Source of the DNA: Pseudomonas sp. LFM046
Lineage (GTDB): Bacteria; Pseudomonadota; Gammaproteobacteria; Pseudomonadales; Pseudomonadaceae
Assembly: GCF_000949385.2 (NCBI RefSeq)
Contig: NZ_JYKO02000001.1
Coordinates: 4,643,840 to 4,707,839 of the forward strand
Length of the DNA: 64,000 nucleotides
Direction of reading: 5' to 3'
The translations under genes were made by a program, and so were the position numbers. This document shows positions 9,210-18,397 of the stretch, one piece after another (positions within the stretch are counted from its first letter, which is position 1; each line of letters opens with the position of its first letter). A model generated the notes under the pieces. That model was given only the letters and a program-made list of their open reading frames with translations. It had not been told where the DNA came from and searched no databases.

Positions 9210-11846
9210 TCAACCGGTGTTCCGGAGGCCCGCTGCGATGCCCGCCACGCTCACCAGAAGGGCCTGTTCCAGCGGCCCTTCGGCGTGCTGTTCGCAACGT
9301 CTGGAACGGGCCAGGAGCTCCGTCTGGAGCAGGTGAAGCGGGTCCAGGTAGGTATTGCGCACACTGATCGCCTCCCGGGTCTCCGGGCTCATCGCCAACA
9401 GCTCCGACTGGCCGGTCAGAGCCAGTACCGAAGTACCGGCCTGCGACAATAGGTCGCGTAACTGCGCACCCAGGGGTTTCAGCTCGTCCGGCACCAGCCG
9501 CTCGTCGTAGAGCGCCGCGATATTGGCGTCAGCCTTGGCCAGGACCATCTCCAGCATGTCGATGCGGGTGGCGAAGAATGGCCAGCGCTCGCGCATCCGT
9601 ACCAGCAAGGGTCCTTCACCCCGCTGCTGGGCGCTGGCCAGAGCGGTTTCCCAGCCCAGCCAGGCCGGCAGCATAAGGCGCGTCTGGGTCCAGGCGAAGA
9701 TCCACGGGATCGCCCGCAAACTCTCCACACCACCAGCGCGGCGCTTCGCCGGACGGCTGCCCAGGGGCAGACGGCCCAGCTCCTGCTCCGGGGTCGCCTG
9801 GTGGAAGTAGTCGACGAACTGCGGGTGCTCGCGCACCACCGCCCGATAAGCGGTGACGCCATCGGCAGCCAGTCGGTCCATGGCCGCCCGCCAGGCAGGC
9901 TCAGGCTCCGGTGGCGGCAGCAGGGTCGCCTCCAGCACGGCAGCCAGGTAGGTGTTGAGGTTCTGTTCGGCGATGCCGGGAAGGCCGAACTTGAAGCGGA
10001 TCATTTCCCCCTGCTCGGTGGTGCGGAAACGCCCCGCTACCGACCCCGGGGGTTGCGACAGGATGGCCGCGTGGGCCGGACCACCGCCGCGCCCCACGGT
10101 GCCACCGCGACCGTGGAACAGCAGCAGTTCGACCTGGTGCCCACGGCAGACTTCCACCAATTGCTCCTGGGCGCGGTACTGCGCCCAGGCGGCCGCCACG
10201 GTGCCGGCATCCTTGGCCGAGTCGGAGTAGCCAATCATCACCTCCTGAGGGCCGTGCAGCCGTGCGCGGTAGCCCGGCAGGCCCAGCAGGCGGTCGATGG
10301 CCGGTGCGGCGTTATCCAGGTCAGCCAGGGTTTCGAAAAGTGGCACCACGCGAATCGGCCGTTGCAACCCGGCTTCCTTGAGCAGCAGTTGCACCGCCAG
10401 CACGTCGGAGGGTTCGCCGGCCATGGAGATCACGTAGGAACCAAGGGAGACCGCCGGCGCATTGGCGACCACGCGGCAGGTGGCCAGCACCTCGGCGGTG
10501 TCTGCCGAGGGGTGGTAGTGCGGCGGCAGCAGCGGACGACGGTTGTCCAGCTCACGCTGGAGGAAGGCCAATCGGTCCTCCTCCTCCCATTCGGCGTAGT
10601 TGCCCAGCCCCAGATAGTCGGTGATTTCGCCCAGCGCCGCGGCGTGCCGGCCAGCATCCTGGCGGATGTCCAGGCGCACCAGGAACAGCCCGAAGGCAGC
10701 GGCGCGACGCAGACAATCCAGCAGCGCACCGTCCGCGATCACACCCATGCCGCAGGCATGCAGCGAGTGATAGCAGAGCTCCAGGGGTTCCAGCAGTTGG
10801 GCGTTCTCATGGAGCACCTCGGGCCCTGGCGGAATCTCCCGCTCCAGCGCCGCTTCGGCCCAGGCGCGGGTGGCACGCAGGCGCTCGCGCAGTTGCTTGA
10901 GCACGGCGCGGTAGGGCTCGGGATGGACGCCCACGCTCACCCGCAGCTCGTCGCTGGCCTGCTGCATGGACAACTCGGCGGCCAGTTGGTCGACATCGCG
11001 CAGATAGAGGTCGGCGGCCATCCAGCGCGCCAGCAACAGGACCCGCCGGCTGACCGTGGCGGTGACATTGGGATTGCCATCGCGGTCGCCCCCCATCCAC
11101 GAGGCGAATCGCAGGGGCGCGGCCGTCAACGGCAGGTGCAGGCCGGTGGCGGCGTGCAGCACCTGGTCCACGTGGCGCAACACATTGGGCAGCGCCTGCC
11201 AGAGGGAATGCTCGATCACCGCGAAGCCCCATTTCGCCTCGTCCACCGGTGTCGGCCGGCTGCGGCGGATTTCTTCCGTGTGCCAGGCCTCGGCAATCAA
11301 CCGCAGCAGGCGTTGCCGCACCCGCTGGCGCTCCGCATCGCTGAGGTCGCCGTGGTCCTGGGCGGCCAGTTGGGCGGCCATGGCGTCGTACTTCTGGATC
11401 AGGGTACGGCGGGAGACTTCGGTGGGGTGGGCGGTCAGCACCAGCTCGATATCCAGCCGCCCCAATTGCCGGGCCAGTTGCTCAGGACCGTGGCCCGCAG
11501 CCAGCAGGCGCTGCAGCAGGTCGCCCAGCACGCGATCCTCGAAGGGCTGGGGCTCGCCCGGTGCACGGCGGCGGATGCGGTGGTACTGCTCGGCGATATT
11601 GGCCAGGTTGAGGAACTGGTTGAAGGCGCGGGCCACGGGCAGCAACTCGTCCTCGCTGAGCCCATCGAGGGTTTCGTAGAGCTGGCGCTCCCCCTGGGCC
11701 GAGCCCTTGCGCCCAGCCTTGGCACCCTTGCGGATGCGCTCGATCTTGTCGAGGAAGGCCTCGCCCAGTTGGGCGCGGATCGTGTCGCCGAGCAACTCCC
11801 CGAGCAGGTGGACGTCTTCCCTCAGGCGTGCGTCGATTTCGGCCAT
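9210..11846 (-). CDS. ppc: Phosphoenolpyruvate carboxylase
   Basis: Anaplerotic enzyme converting PEP and bicarbonate to oxaloacetate. The 878-residue protein shows the catalytic VLTAHPTE with His140, the second signature [11 protein letters not shown], the glycine loop [12 protein letters not shown], and the invariant C-terminal NTG. Length is typical. It is transcribed toward adk with a 162-bp gap that holds no recognisable gene. Upstream, 202 bp separate it from a divergent small gene, so its promoter lies in 11847-12048. Confidence 0.97.
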   Translation of the reverse strand: MAEIDARLREDVHLLGELLGDTIRAQLGEAFLDKIERIRKGAKAGRKGSAQGERQLYETLDGLSEDELLPVARAFNQFLNLANIAEQYHRIRRRAPGEPQPFEDRVLGDLLQRLLAAGHGPEQLARQLGRLDIELVLTAHPTEVSRRTLIQKYDAMAAQLAAQDHGDLSDAERQRVRQRLLRLIAEAWHTEEIRRSRPTPVDEAKWGFAVIEHSLWQALPNVLRHVDQVLHAATGLHLPLTAAPLRFASWMGGDRDGNPNVTATVSRRVLLLARWMAADLYLRDVDQLAAELSMQQASDELRVSVGVHPEPYRAVLKQLRERLRATRAWAEAALEREIPPGPEVLHENAQLLEPLELCYHSLHACGMGVIADGALLDCLRRAAAFGLFLVRLDIRQDAGRHAAALGEITDYLGLGNYAEWEEEDRLAFLQRELDNRRPLLPPHYHPSADTAEVLATCRVVANAPAVSLGSYVISMAGEPSDVLAVQLLLKEAGLQRPIRVVPLFETLADLDNAAPAIDRLLGLPGYRARLHGPQEVMIGYSDSAKDAGTVAAAWAQYRAQEQLVEVCRGHQVELLLFHGRGGTVGRGGGPAHAAILSQPPGSVAGRFRTTEQGEMIRFKFGLPGIAEQNLNTYLAAVLEATLLPPPEPEPAWRAAMDRLAADGVTAYRAVVREHPQFVDYFHQATPEQELGRLPLGSRPAKRRAGGVESLRAIPWIFAWTQTRLMLPAWLGWETALASAQQRGEGPLLVRMRERWPFFATRIDMLEMVLAKADANIAALYDERLVPDELKPLGAQLRDLLSQAGTSVLALTGQSELLAMSPETREAISVRNTYLDPLHLLQTELLARSRRCEQHAEGPLEQALLVSVAGIAAGLRNTG

Positions 11847-12048
11847 AAGCGTCTCTCCATCCTGAATGCGGCTTCCAGATTGCCGAGCGCGCCATGCTGC
11901 GACAAGGGCGCGACGAACGGCAATTCCAGACGCTTCCGCGAGCTAGTCTGAAGATTAGCCGCCATCACGAATGACGACTCCCGGGCGGCAGAGATCGCCT
12001 GGTGCTTCGCAGCCACCCACCACCACGTGGGAAGAGGATGAGGTGTCT

Positions 12049-12393
12049 ATGAAGATCCGAGAACTGGTCAGCCATTGGGAGCAGAACGCCAAGGGTCGCC
12101 TGACCCGCAGCCAATACAGCATTCACCTGGACCTGGAGTCCGCCGCCCGCCTTGCCGCCTTGTCCGAGATGTACCCCAAGCGCAGCGTCGAGGAACTGAT
12201 CGGCGAGCTGATAGGCGCCGCCCTGGAGGAGCTGGAAACCAGCTTCCCCTACGTCAGGGGCAGCCAGGTGGTCGCCACGGATGAACAGGGCGACCCGCTT
12301 TACGAGGACATAGGGCCGACGCCCCGTTTCCTGGCGCTTTCGCGCCGCTACCTTCAGCAGTTGAGTGAGCAGCGGGAAAGCACCAACCACTAA
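12049..12393 (+). CDS. Small conserved protein annotated in relatives as pilin assembly/pili-tip-like
   Basis: 114-residue soluble protein starting MKIRELVSHW. It has no signal peptide or membrane helix. The N-terminal half resembles a ribbon-helix-helix-like pattern (YSIHLDLESAARLAALSEMYPKRS), and the C-terminus is acidic to neutral. The frame is open upstream to 11971, but the ATG at 12049 has GAGG nearby and gives a compact protein. A homologous gene sits next to ppc in other Pseudomonas; databases often name it pilin assembly or type 1 pili tip component, a name with no support in this sequence. True function unknown. Confidence 0.82.
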   Translation: MKIRELVSHWEQNAKGRLTRSQYSIHLDLESAARLAALSEMYPKRSVEELIGELIGAALEELETSFPYVRGSQVVATDEQGDPLYEDIGPTPRFLALSRRYLQQLSEQRESTNH

Positions 12394-12409
12394 AAGCCCG
12401 CCGCCGGAC

Positions 12410-12877
12410 TTAGCCCCGCCGATGCACGCCCGGTACGTGCAGATGACCTGCGTGCGCGCATTCTTCGCTGGTCACCGGCGGCGGCCCCGGCTGCTCCAGT
12501 TCACGGAGGATGGCGCAGGCCTCGCTGGCGCCGTCACCGTTGCAACGCGCCTGCAGGTCTCGCAGCTGGCTGCGCAGGGACTGGAGTTCCGCGATGCGTA
12601 CCTCCACATGGTGCAGGTGCTCCTCGATCAGCCGGTTGGCGGTACCGCAATCAGCTTCGGGACGGTCGCGCAGGGCCAGCAGGGCGCGGATTTCTTCCTG
12701 GGTCATGTCCAGCGAGCGGCAGTGGCGGATGAAGGACAGCCGCTCCACATGGGCCACATCGTATTGCCGGTAGTTGCCTGCGCTGCGCGAGGGCTCTGGC
12801 AGCAGGCCTTCACGCTCGTAATAACGGATGGTCTCCACCGGGCAGCCGGTGAGGGTGGCCAGTTCGCCGATTTTCAT
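12410..12877 (-). CDS. cadR: Cd(II)/Pb(II)-responsive MerR-family regulator CadR
   Basis: 155-residue MerR-family metal sensor. The N-terminal winged HTH is clear (MKIGELATLTGCPVETIRYYEREGLLP). A dimerisation helix follows, then cysteines at 77, 112 and about 121, which match the cadmium site of CadR. The tail contains His residues and one more Cys (EECAHAGHLHVPGVH). It is divergent from the P-type ATPase gene, and the shared region 12878-12952 has a MerR-type promoter with an overlong spacer. CadR would distort that promoter on binding metal and switch on cadA. Confidence 0.93.
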   Translation of the reverse strand: MKIGELATLTGCPVETIRYYEREGLLPEPSRSAGNYRQYDVAHVERLSFIRHCRSLDMTQEEIRALLALRDRPEADCGTANRLIEEHLHHVEVRIAELQSLRSQLRDLQARCNGDGASEACAILRELEQPGPPPVTSEECAHAGHLHVPGVHRRG

Positions 12878-12890
12878 TGCCCGTCTCCGC

Positions 12891-12921
12891 TTGACTCTGT
12901 AGTTGCTACAGGGTGTGCAAT
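12891..12921 (+). promoter_or_regulatory. MerR-type cadA promoter with CadR operator
   Basis: A -35 TTGACT (12891-12896) and a -10 TGCAAT (12916-12921) are separated by 19 bp instead of 17. Within the spacer lies a dyad with core CTGTAG-TTG-CTACAG (12897-12911 region; outer AC/GT also pair). An overlong spacer occupied by a dyad is the standard architecture of MerR/CadR/ZntR-controlled promoters. It drives cadA on the plus strand; binding here also affects the divergent cadR promoter. Confidence 0.85.
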
Positions 12922-12952
12922 GGCAGCCGAATCGTCAAACAGGAATTGACCC

Positions 12953-15139
12953 ATGAGCCAACACTGCTGCCACGACCACGATCACGCGCCCCGCTCCGCC
13001 GCACCAGAGCTGGCGGGTGTCGCCGCCAGCGCCGAGCCGCGCTGGAGCAGCCTGCGCATCGACGCCATGGACTGCCCCACGGAGGAACGCCTGATCCGCG
13101 ACGCCCTCGGCAAGGTCCCGGCCATCGAGGCACTGGAATTCAACCTGATGCAGCGCCTACTGCGGGTGCGCCACCGGTTCGAGGGCGTGGAGCCCCTGCA
13201 ACGCCTGATCGAAAGCCTGGGCATGCAGGCCGTGCCCCTGGCCGAAGGCGCGCCCGCCACGGCCCCGACACAAGAGAAGAAGCCCTGGTGGCCCCTGGCC
13301 CTGGCCGGCCTCGCCGCCCTGGCGGCGGAAGTCTGTGAATGGTTCGCCCTGGCGCCGGAATGGCTGGTCGCCGGCCTCGCCATTCTCGCCATCCTCGGCG
13401 CTGGCCTGCCCACCTATCGCAAGGGCTGGATCGCCCTGAAGAACCGCAACCTGAATATCAACGCCCTGATGAGCATCGCCGTCACCGGCGCCCTGCTGAT
13501 CGGCCACTGGCCGGAAGCGGCCATGGTCAGCGTGCTCTTCGCCATCGCCGAACTGATCGAGGCACGCTCCCTGGAGCGGGCACGGGATGCCATTCGCGGT
13601 CTGCTGCAACTGGCCCCCGAACAGGCCACGGTGTTCGAGGGCGGCCAGTGGCGTGAGCGCCCGGCCCGCGACGTGCTGCCCGGCACCCGTCTGCGGGTGC
13701 GTCCGGGCGAGCGCATCGCCCTGGATGGCGAGGTACTGAGCGGCCGCTCCAGCGTCAACCAGGCACCCATCACCGGCGAGAGCCTGCCGGTGGAGAAGGA
13801 CGTGGGCGACCCACTGTTCGCCGGCACCATCAACGGCGAGGGCGAGCTGGAATACCGCGCCACCCGCGCTGCGGACGACAGCACCCTGGCACGCATCATC
13901 CACGCCGTGGAAGCGGCCCAGGGCTCGCGGGCGCCGACCCAGCGCTTCGTCGACCAGTTCTCCCGCATCTATACGCCGGTGGTGATCCTGATCGCCGTGT
14001 TCACGGCGCTGCTGCCTCCCCTGCTGCTGGGCGGAGCCTGGCTGGAGTGGCTCTACCGCGCCCTTGTGATGCTGGTGATCGCCTGCCCCTGCGCCCTGGT
14101 CATCTCCACCCCGGTGACCATCGTCAGCGGTCTGGCGGCGGCGGCCCGTGGCGGCATCCTGGTCAAGGGCGGGGTCTTCCTCGAAACCGGCCGCAAGCTG
14201 GCCTGGGTGGCCCTGGACAAGACCGGAACCCTGACCGAAGGCCGACCACGGCAGACCGATGTCGAACTGCTTGAGGCCGATGAACGTGATCCCCGTGCCC
14301 TGGCCGCCAGCCTGGCTGCGCGCTCGGACCACCCGGTATCCCAGGCCGTGGCCCGTGCCGCCGAGGAGGATGGCATTGCCCTTTACGCCGTGGACCAACT
14401 GGCCGCCCTGCCCGGCCGTGGTGTCAGCGGCCTGATCGAGGGCCGTCGCTACCACCTGGGCAATCACCGCCTGGTGGAAGAACTGGGTCTCTGCTCGAAG
14501 GAACTGGAAGCCCGCCTGGACGCTTTGGAATCTCAGGGCAAGACCGTCGTGGCGCTGTGCGGGGAGTCCGCCGTTCTGGCCTTGTTCGCCGTGGCCGACA
14601 CCGTGCGCGACAACAGCCGTGAAGCCATCCGCCAGCTTCACGACCTGGGGGTGAAGACCCTGATGCTCTCCGGCGACAACCCGCACACCGTGCAGACCAT
14701 CGCCCGCCAGGTGGGCATGGACGACGCCCGGGGCAACCTGCTGCCGGAGGACAAGCTGGCGGAGATCGGCCTGCGTCAAGCGGGCGGCGTGCCCGTCGGC
14801 ATGGTGGGCGATGGCATCAACGACGCCCCGGCCCTGGCCCGCGCCGATATCGGCTTCGCCATGGGCGCCGCAGGCACCGACACCGCCATCGAGACCGCCG
14901 GAGTGGCGCTGATGGACGATGACTTGCGCAAGCTGCCGCAGTTCATCCGCCTGTCCCGCCGCACCCACGCAGTGCTGATGCAGAACATCAGCCTGGCCCT
15001 GGGCATCAAGGCGGTGTTCCTGGTGCTCACCCTGATGGGCCAGGGCACCCTGTGGATGGCGGTGTTCGCCGATATGGGGGCCAGCCTGCTGGTGGTGTTC
15101 AACGGGATGAGGTTGTTGTCGGCGAAGTCGTTGCAATAA
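12953..15139 (+). CDS. cadA: Heavy-metal translocating P1B-type ATPase (Cd/Zn/Pb exporter)
   Basis: 728-residue inner-membrane pump that exports divalent soft metals using ATP. Seen in order: a metal-binding N-terminal tail rich in Cys and His (HCCHDHDH), one HMA-like domain with MDCPTE, membrane helices, the actuator motif TGES, the transport-site motif CPC at residues 378-380, the phosphorylated DKTGTLTEG with Asp422, and the hinge GDGINDAP. CPC plus the divergent CadR indicate Cd/Zn/Pb rather than copper. The downstream gap contains a dispersed palindrome. Confidence 0.95.
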   Translation: MSQHCCHDHDHAPRSAAPELAGVAASAEPRWSSLRIDAMDCPTEERLIRDALGKVPAIEALEFNLMQRLLRVRHRFEGVEPLQRLIESLGMQAVPLAEGAPATAPTQEKKPWWPLALAGLAALAAEVCEWFALAPEWLVAGLAILAILGAGLPTYRKGWIALKNRNLNINALMSIAVTGALLIGHWPEAAMVSVLFAIAELIEARSLERARDAIRGLLQLAPEQATVFEGGQWRERPARDVLPGTRLRVRPGERIALDGEVLSGRSSVNQAPITGESLPVEKDVGDPLFAGTINGEGELEYRATRAADDSTLARIIHAVEAAQGSRAPTQRFVDQFSRIYTPVVILIAVFTALLPPLLLGGAWLEWLYRALVMLVIACPCALVISTPVTIVSGLAAAARGGILVKGGVFLETGRKLAWVALDKTGTLTEGRPRQTDVELLEADERDPRALAASLAARSDHPVSQAVARAAEEDGIALYAVDQLAALPGRGVSGLIEGRRYHLGNHRLVEELGLCSKELEARLDALESQGKTVVALCGESAVLALFAVADTVRDNSREAIRQLHDLGVKTLMLSGDNPHTVQTIARQVGMDDARGNLLPEDKLAEIGLRQAGGVPVGMVGDGINDAPALARADIGFAMGAAGTDTAIETAGVALMDDDLRKLPQFIRLSRRTHAVLMQNISLALGIKAVFLVLTLMGQGTLWMAVFADMGASLLVVFNGMRLLSAKSLQ

Positions 15140-15145
15140 CGCTAT

Positions 15146-15228
15146 GTAGGTTGGGCTGAGGGAAGTTCAAAGCTGCGGCGCCAGGCCCGGACTCCGTCGT
15201 TGGGCTTCGTTCCTCAGCACTAACCTAC
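15146..15228. repeat. Dispersed palindromic repeat (GTAGGTTGGGC type)
   Basis: Imperfect inverted repeat between convergent cadA and the macrodomain gene: GTAGGTTGGGCTGAGG at the left and CCTCAGC...AACCTAC at the right, with a second GTTGGGCTTCG inside. The right edge CCTACGA contains the TAG stop of the macrodomain gene read on the minus strand. Confidence 0.7.
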
Positions 15229-15725
15229 GAAAGCACGTCCTGGTAGAGCTGCGCCATTCGTGCGTCGAAGGCCACCAACAGCGCCTCCTTCAGGCTGCTG
15301 CCCGCCGGCCTTGGTCGCTTCAGCTCTTCCACGGCGATGCGCGCCGCCTCTTCCAGCGGATAGCCATACACCCCACAGCTGATGGCGGGAAAGGCAATGC
15401 TGGCCAGTCCTTCGGCTTCCGCCAGGGCCAGGCTGTTGCGGTAGCAACTGGCGAGCAGTTCGGGTTCACGGTGGTTGCCTCCGTGCCAGACCGGCCCGAC
15501 GGTGTGGATCACGAAGCGCGCCGACAGGCGGAAGCCGGGGGTGATGCGGGCCTCGCCCGTGGGGCAGCCGCCGAGGGTGCGGCAGAAGGCGAGGAGTTCG
15601 GGGCCGGCGGCGCGGTGGATGGCACCATCCACGCCACCGCCGCCGAGTAGCGAGCTGTTGGCAGCATTGACGATGGCGCCCACGTTCAGCGTGGTGATAT
15701 CGCCCTGCCAGATTCGAATGTCCAT
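15225..15725 (-). CDS. Macrodomain protein, O-acetyl-ADP-ribose deacetylase type
   Basis: 166-residue single macrodomain of the YmdB/MacroD class, which binds ADP-ribose and removes O-acetyl or ADP-ribosyl esters. Key motifs are present: [36 protein letters not shown] with the NAAN binding-loop asparagines, VIHTVGP, and [10 protein letters not shown] strong Shine-Dalgarno (AAGGAGGT) precedes the ATG at 15725. The stop TAG lies inside the edge of a dispersed repeat, so the repeat may have set the present C-terminus. In vivo substrate unknown. Confidence 0.93.
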   Translation of the reverse strand: MDIRIWQGDITTLNVGAIVNAANSSLLGGGGVDGAIHRAAGPELLAFCRTLGGCPTGEARITPGFRLSARFVIHTVGPVWHGGNHREPELLASCYRNSLALAEAEGLASIAFPAISCGVYGYPLEEAARIAVEELKRPRPAGSSLKEALLVAFDARMAQLYQDVLS

Positions 15726-15756
15726 GACGGATACCTCCTTACCGGAGGCTAGCCCG

Positions 15757-16080
15757 TCAGCGGGTTTCCTGCGGGGTCTCCTGACCCATGCAACGCACGG
15801 CCTGCTTCTTGTTGTTCACCAGCACGCCGGTCAGGCCCTTCTGCTGCATATCGAACAGCACCAGCACGCCGTCGATGCACTGGGCCACCTGGGGCGCCGG
15901 GTCCAGGGACACCTTGTAGTCCTGGCCGGGGATGGTCTTGAGCATGGTGAAGTCGTTCAGCAGCAGGGCATCCTCGGGCTTGGCGAAGTGCAGGTAGCCG
16001 TAATACCAGAGCACGGCCACGGTGCCGACGATGGTGCCAATGCCGGTGAGGATCAGCGGAAGGGGGTTGCGTTCACTCAT
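15757..16080 (-). CDS. Small single-pass membrane protein, coupled to lipoprotein hydrolase
   Basis: 107-residue protein with one membrane helix ([24 protein letters not shown], about residues 9-30, given in outline) and a C-terminal soluble domain with two Cys ([16 protein letters not shown] and RCMGQETP). No known domain. Its ATG overlaps the TGA of the upstream hydrolase gene by four bases (ATGA), so the two are translated together. Function unknown; the coupling suggests a shared envelope role. Confidence 0.8.
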   Translation of the reverse strand: MSERNPLPLILTGIGTIVGTVAVLWYYGYLHFAKPEDALLLNDFTMLKTIPGQDYKVSLDPAPQVAQCIDGVLVLFDMQQKGLTGVLVNNKKQAVRCMGQETPQETR

Positions 16081-16964
16081 TGGGGACTCTCTGTATCCGG
16101 GACTTCTGCCAGCCGACGCAGCCCGACATATCCGGTCGGGTCTTCGAGGTAAAGCAGCATCACCTTGCGCCAGGTCTTGTCGGCGAAGGTCTGCACGTGG
16201 CCGCCACGGACCGGCTGGAACGCCCGCGGCGGGGGCGCAGCTTGATACAAGCGAACGCCGTTGGAAAGGGGCACCACCGGATCGTCGATGCTGTGATAGA
16301 TCAGCTTGGGCAGGCCTTTCAGTTCACCGATGGCGCGGATGGCGCTGTCGCCATCCGGCACCAGCCAGGACAGCGGCACCTGCAGCGGCCAGGTTATCCA
16401 GGCGTTGGAGAGGCTGTACTGCGCCACGTCACGATAACTGGCGGGCACACCATCGAGCACCAGGGCCTTCAAGCCGGCGCGCCGCTCGGGGTGTTCGGCG
16501 AGATAGTGCACCGCCAGGGCACCGCCAATGCTCTGGCCCAGCACCACCACCGGCTTGCCTTTGACCTCCGGCGCCAGGTCCAGCCAGGCGAAGGCGGCGT
16601 CGATGTCCTGGTACAGCTCCGGCAGGCTGGGAGATCCCTCCGAGCGACCGTAGCCCCGGTAATCCAGCAGCAGCACCTGGTAACCCTGGGCCGGCAGCCA
16701 CCAGCTTCCGCCCAGATGGGACGCCACATTGCCGCCATTGCCGTGCAGGTGCAGCACCGTGCCCTTCACCTCGACCCCCGGTTTGGCCGGCAGCCACCAG
16801 GCGTGCAGGCGGGTGCCATCGGCGGCGGTGAGCTGGATGTCGCGGTACTCCAGCTTGGCCCGCTCCGGCGTGAAGGGTACGTGCTTGTCTGGGTAGAACA
16901 GCAGCGAGCTGCAGCCTTGCAGCAGGAGTACGAAGAGGACCAGCAGGAAGCGGGAACCGGGCAT
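16077..16964 (-). CDS. Alpha/beta hydrolase lipoprotein
   Basis: 295-residue serine hydrolase anchored as a lipoprotein (signal ending LLLQGC). The alpha/beta hydrolase fold is supported by HGNGGN (oxyanion loop), LLLDYRGYGRSEG, the nucleophile elbow GQSIGG, and a C-terminal HSIDDPVVP and GGHVQ giving the acid and histidine of the triad. Similar to BEM46/YfhR-type hydrolases. Two ATGs are six bases apart; the inner one (16964) is better spaced from AAGGAA. The 3' end overlaps the small membrane protein gene. Substrate unknown. Confidence 0.88.
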   Translation of the reverse strand: MPGSRFLLVLFVLLLQGCSSLLFYPDKHVPFTPERAKLEYRDIQLTAADGTRLHAWWLPAKPGVEVKGTVLHLHGNGGNVASHLGGSWWLPAQGYQVLLLDYRGYGRSEGSPSLPELYQDIDAAFAWLDLAPEVKGKPVVVLGQSIGGALAVHYLAEHPERRAGLKALVLDGVPASYRDVAQYSLSNAWITWPLQVPLSWLVPDGDSAIRAIGELKGLPKLIYHSIDDPVVPLSNGVRLYQAAPPPRAFQPVRGGHVQTFADKTWRKVMLLYLEDPTGYVGLRRLAEVPDTESPQ

Positions 16965-17011
16965 GTGCATTTCCTTCCTGGAACATCACTGGCCAGCCCT
17001 GCGGGCTGGAT

Positions 17012-17069
17012 GGCGAATGAATTCGCCCCTACAGGGTGTGTGCCGGCATGCAGGGCGAAATCATTCGCC
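17012..17069. repeat. Dispersed GGCGAATGAATTCGCCCC repeat, with a second partial copy
   Basis: GGCGAATGAATTCGCCCC continuing to CTACAG (17012-17034), then a variant GGGCGAAATCATTCGCC at 17053-17069. The same unit occurs at 31479-31521, 44449-44548 and as a perfect palindrome at 60028-60055. It lies in the 136-bp gap between the hydrolase and the QEGLA gene. Confidence 0.75.
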
Positions 17070-17070
17070 A

Positions 17071-17090
17071 GGCGCCCCCAAAGGGGCGCC
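17071..17090 (-). terminator. Hairpin just past the QEGLA gene
   Basis: Eight-bp GC stem GGCGCCCC-CAAA-GGGGCGCC, ten bases beyond the stop at 17101. It has no clear T-run, so it could be an mRNA 3' stabiliser rather than a full intrinsic terminator. Confidence 0.5.
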
Positions 17091-17100
17091 CTACCGGGCA

Positions 17101-18390
17101 TCAAAGGATATTGGCGTAATCCGCCTCGATGCGCTCCAGGCTCAGGTGGTTGAGGAAGTTGGAGAAGCACATCCATGCCGACAGCGCGTTGAGGTCGCGG
17201 AACTGCGGCGGCAGGTACTTGGGCGGCACCACCAGCCCTTCATCCACCAGCTGGCGCAGGGTGCGGGTGTCTTCCAGGGTGGTCTTGCCGCAGAACAGCA
17301 GCGGGATCTGTTCCAGCTTGCCCTTGCGCACGGCGAGTTGGATGTAGTTGTAGATCAGGATGAAACCCTTCAGGTAGGACAGGTCCTTGGTGAAGGGCAG
17401 CCCGCTCGGCAACGAGCCACGGAAGGCGCGGCTGGCACTGCCGTAGCTCTCCTCCATGCTGTAACCCTGCTCGCGATAGAAGTGATAGACCTCGAGGAAG
17501 TCCGCCCCCTCCTCCGCCATATGGATGGCACGGGTGCGGTTGGTCAGCCTGCGCAAGCGGGTCGGATAGGAGGCGAAGGCGATCACCTCCATCAGGATCG
17601 CCAGGCCTTCCTGGGTCACGGTGGAGGACGGCGGGCCCTTGGAGAGGAAGGTGCAGATCGGCTGGTTCTGGCCGTTCAGGGTGGTGCCCACGTGCACCAG
17701 GCCCTCGTGGACTTCCAGGGCGCGCACGTCACGCTCGTTGAACAGGGCATCGGCGCGGATCTTGATGTAGTCGGCGCCGGCGGCGGCGTCGGCGACGATG
17801 CCGTCGGACTCGATCACGCGAATGGTGTCATCCCCGAACACCGCCCCCAGGCGGCCCTGCAGCAGCTCCACGGCGTCCTTGGCGGTGAGGGTCTTGGGTT
17901 CGTCCTTGAGGTCGCCGCGATGGGCGATGTTGTTCAGGTAGTCGGAAAGCATCAGGCCGAGGTCGGCCAGGGTCGGGTCGCCGGCGTGGAAGGCGTCGGA
18001 GGCCGCGCCGTAGAGCTCCTGGGAGATCAGGCCGAAGTCCGAAGTGCCGCGCGCTTCCAGCATGCGGATCACCATGCGGTATTCCTTGCACATGCGGCGC
18101 ATGATCTGGCCCACCGGGTTGAACTGGCCCAGGTGGCGAGTGATGTCGCGCTCGATGTTCTGGAATTCCAGCTTCTTCTCCGCCGCGTCGAAGGCCAGCG
18201 GGCGGCTCTCGTAATAGGCACGGTCCACCGGGGGCATGACCTTGCCCTTGTGCTTGAGAAAGCCCTGGCGAACGCTGTCGTCCCACTTCACGGCGTCCAG
18301 CACGCGGATCGGCGTCTGCGCCTGGACGATACGGTCGGACAGCGCGCGAATGGTCTTCTGGTAGTCGTCGGGCAGCTTACGGCGGGTCAT
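17101..18390 (-). CDS. QEGLA-motif protein (DUF1704/TIGR02421, flavohemoglobin-expression-modulating family)
   Basis: 429-residue protein of the DUF1704 family. It has the metallopeptidase-like pair HEGLVHVGT (HExxxH-like) and the name-giving TQEGLAILMEV, which together resemble a zinc-binding active site. Family members are annotated as modulating flavohemoglobin expression; the mechanism is not established. The start at 18390 follows GAGGAG and lies seven bases past the TAA of the upstream lipoprotein gene, so the two form an operon. The longer frame upstream (to 18462) overlaps that gene and is rejected. Confidence 0.88.
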   Translation of the reverse strand: MTRRKLPDDYQKTIRALSDRIVQAQTPIRVLDAVKWDDSVRQGFLKHKGKVMPPVDRAYYESRPLAFDAAEKKLEFQNIERDITRHLGQFNPVGQIMRRMCKEYRMVIRMLEARGTSDFGLISQELYGAASDAFHAGDPTLADLGLMLSDYLNNIAHRGDLKDEPKTLTAKDAVELLQGRLGAVFGDDTIRVIESDGIVADAAAGADYIKIRADALFNERDVRALEVHEGLVHVGTTLNGQNQPICTFLSKGPPSSTVTQEGLAILMEVIAFASYPTRLRRLTNRTRAIHMAEEGADFLEVYHFYREQGYSMEESYGSASRAFRGSLPSGLPFTKDLSYLKGFILIYNYIQLAVRKGKLEQIPLLFCGKTTLEDTRTLRQLVDEGLVVPPKYLPPQFRDLNALSAWMCFSNFLNHLSLERIEADYANIL

Positions 18391-18397
18391 CGACGAC

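Noticed and set aside
9801-11951. Open frame of 716 codons on the plus strand opposite ppc
   Set aside because: Mirror of the ppc frame; no domain, His/Gln-rich, and ppc is certain.
13157-15136. Open frame of 659 codons opposite cadA
   Set aside because: Antisense shadow of a well-conserved P-type ATPase.
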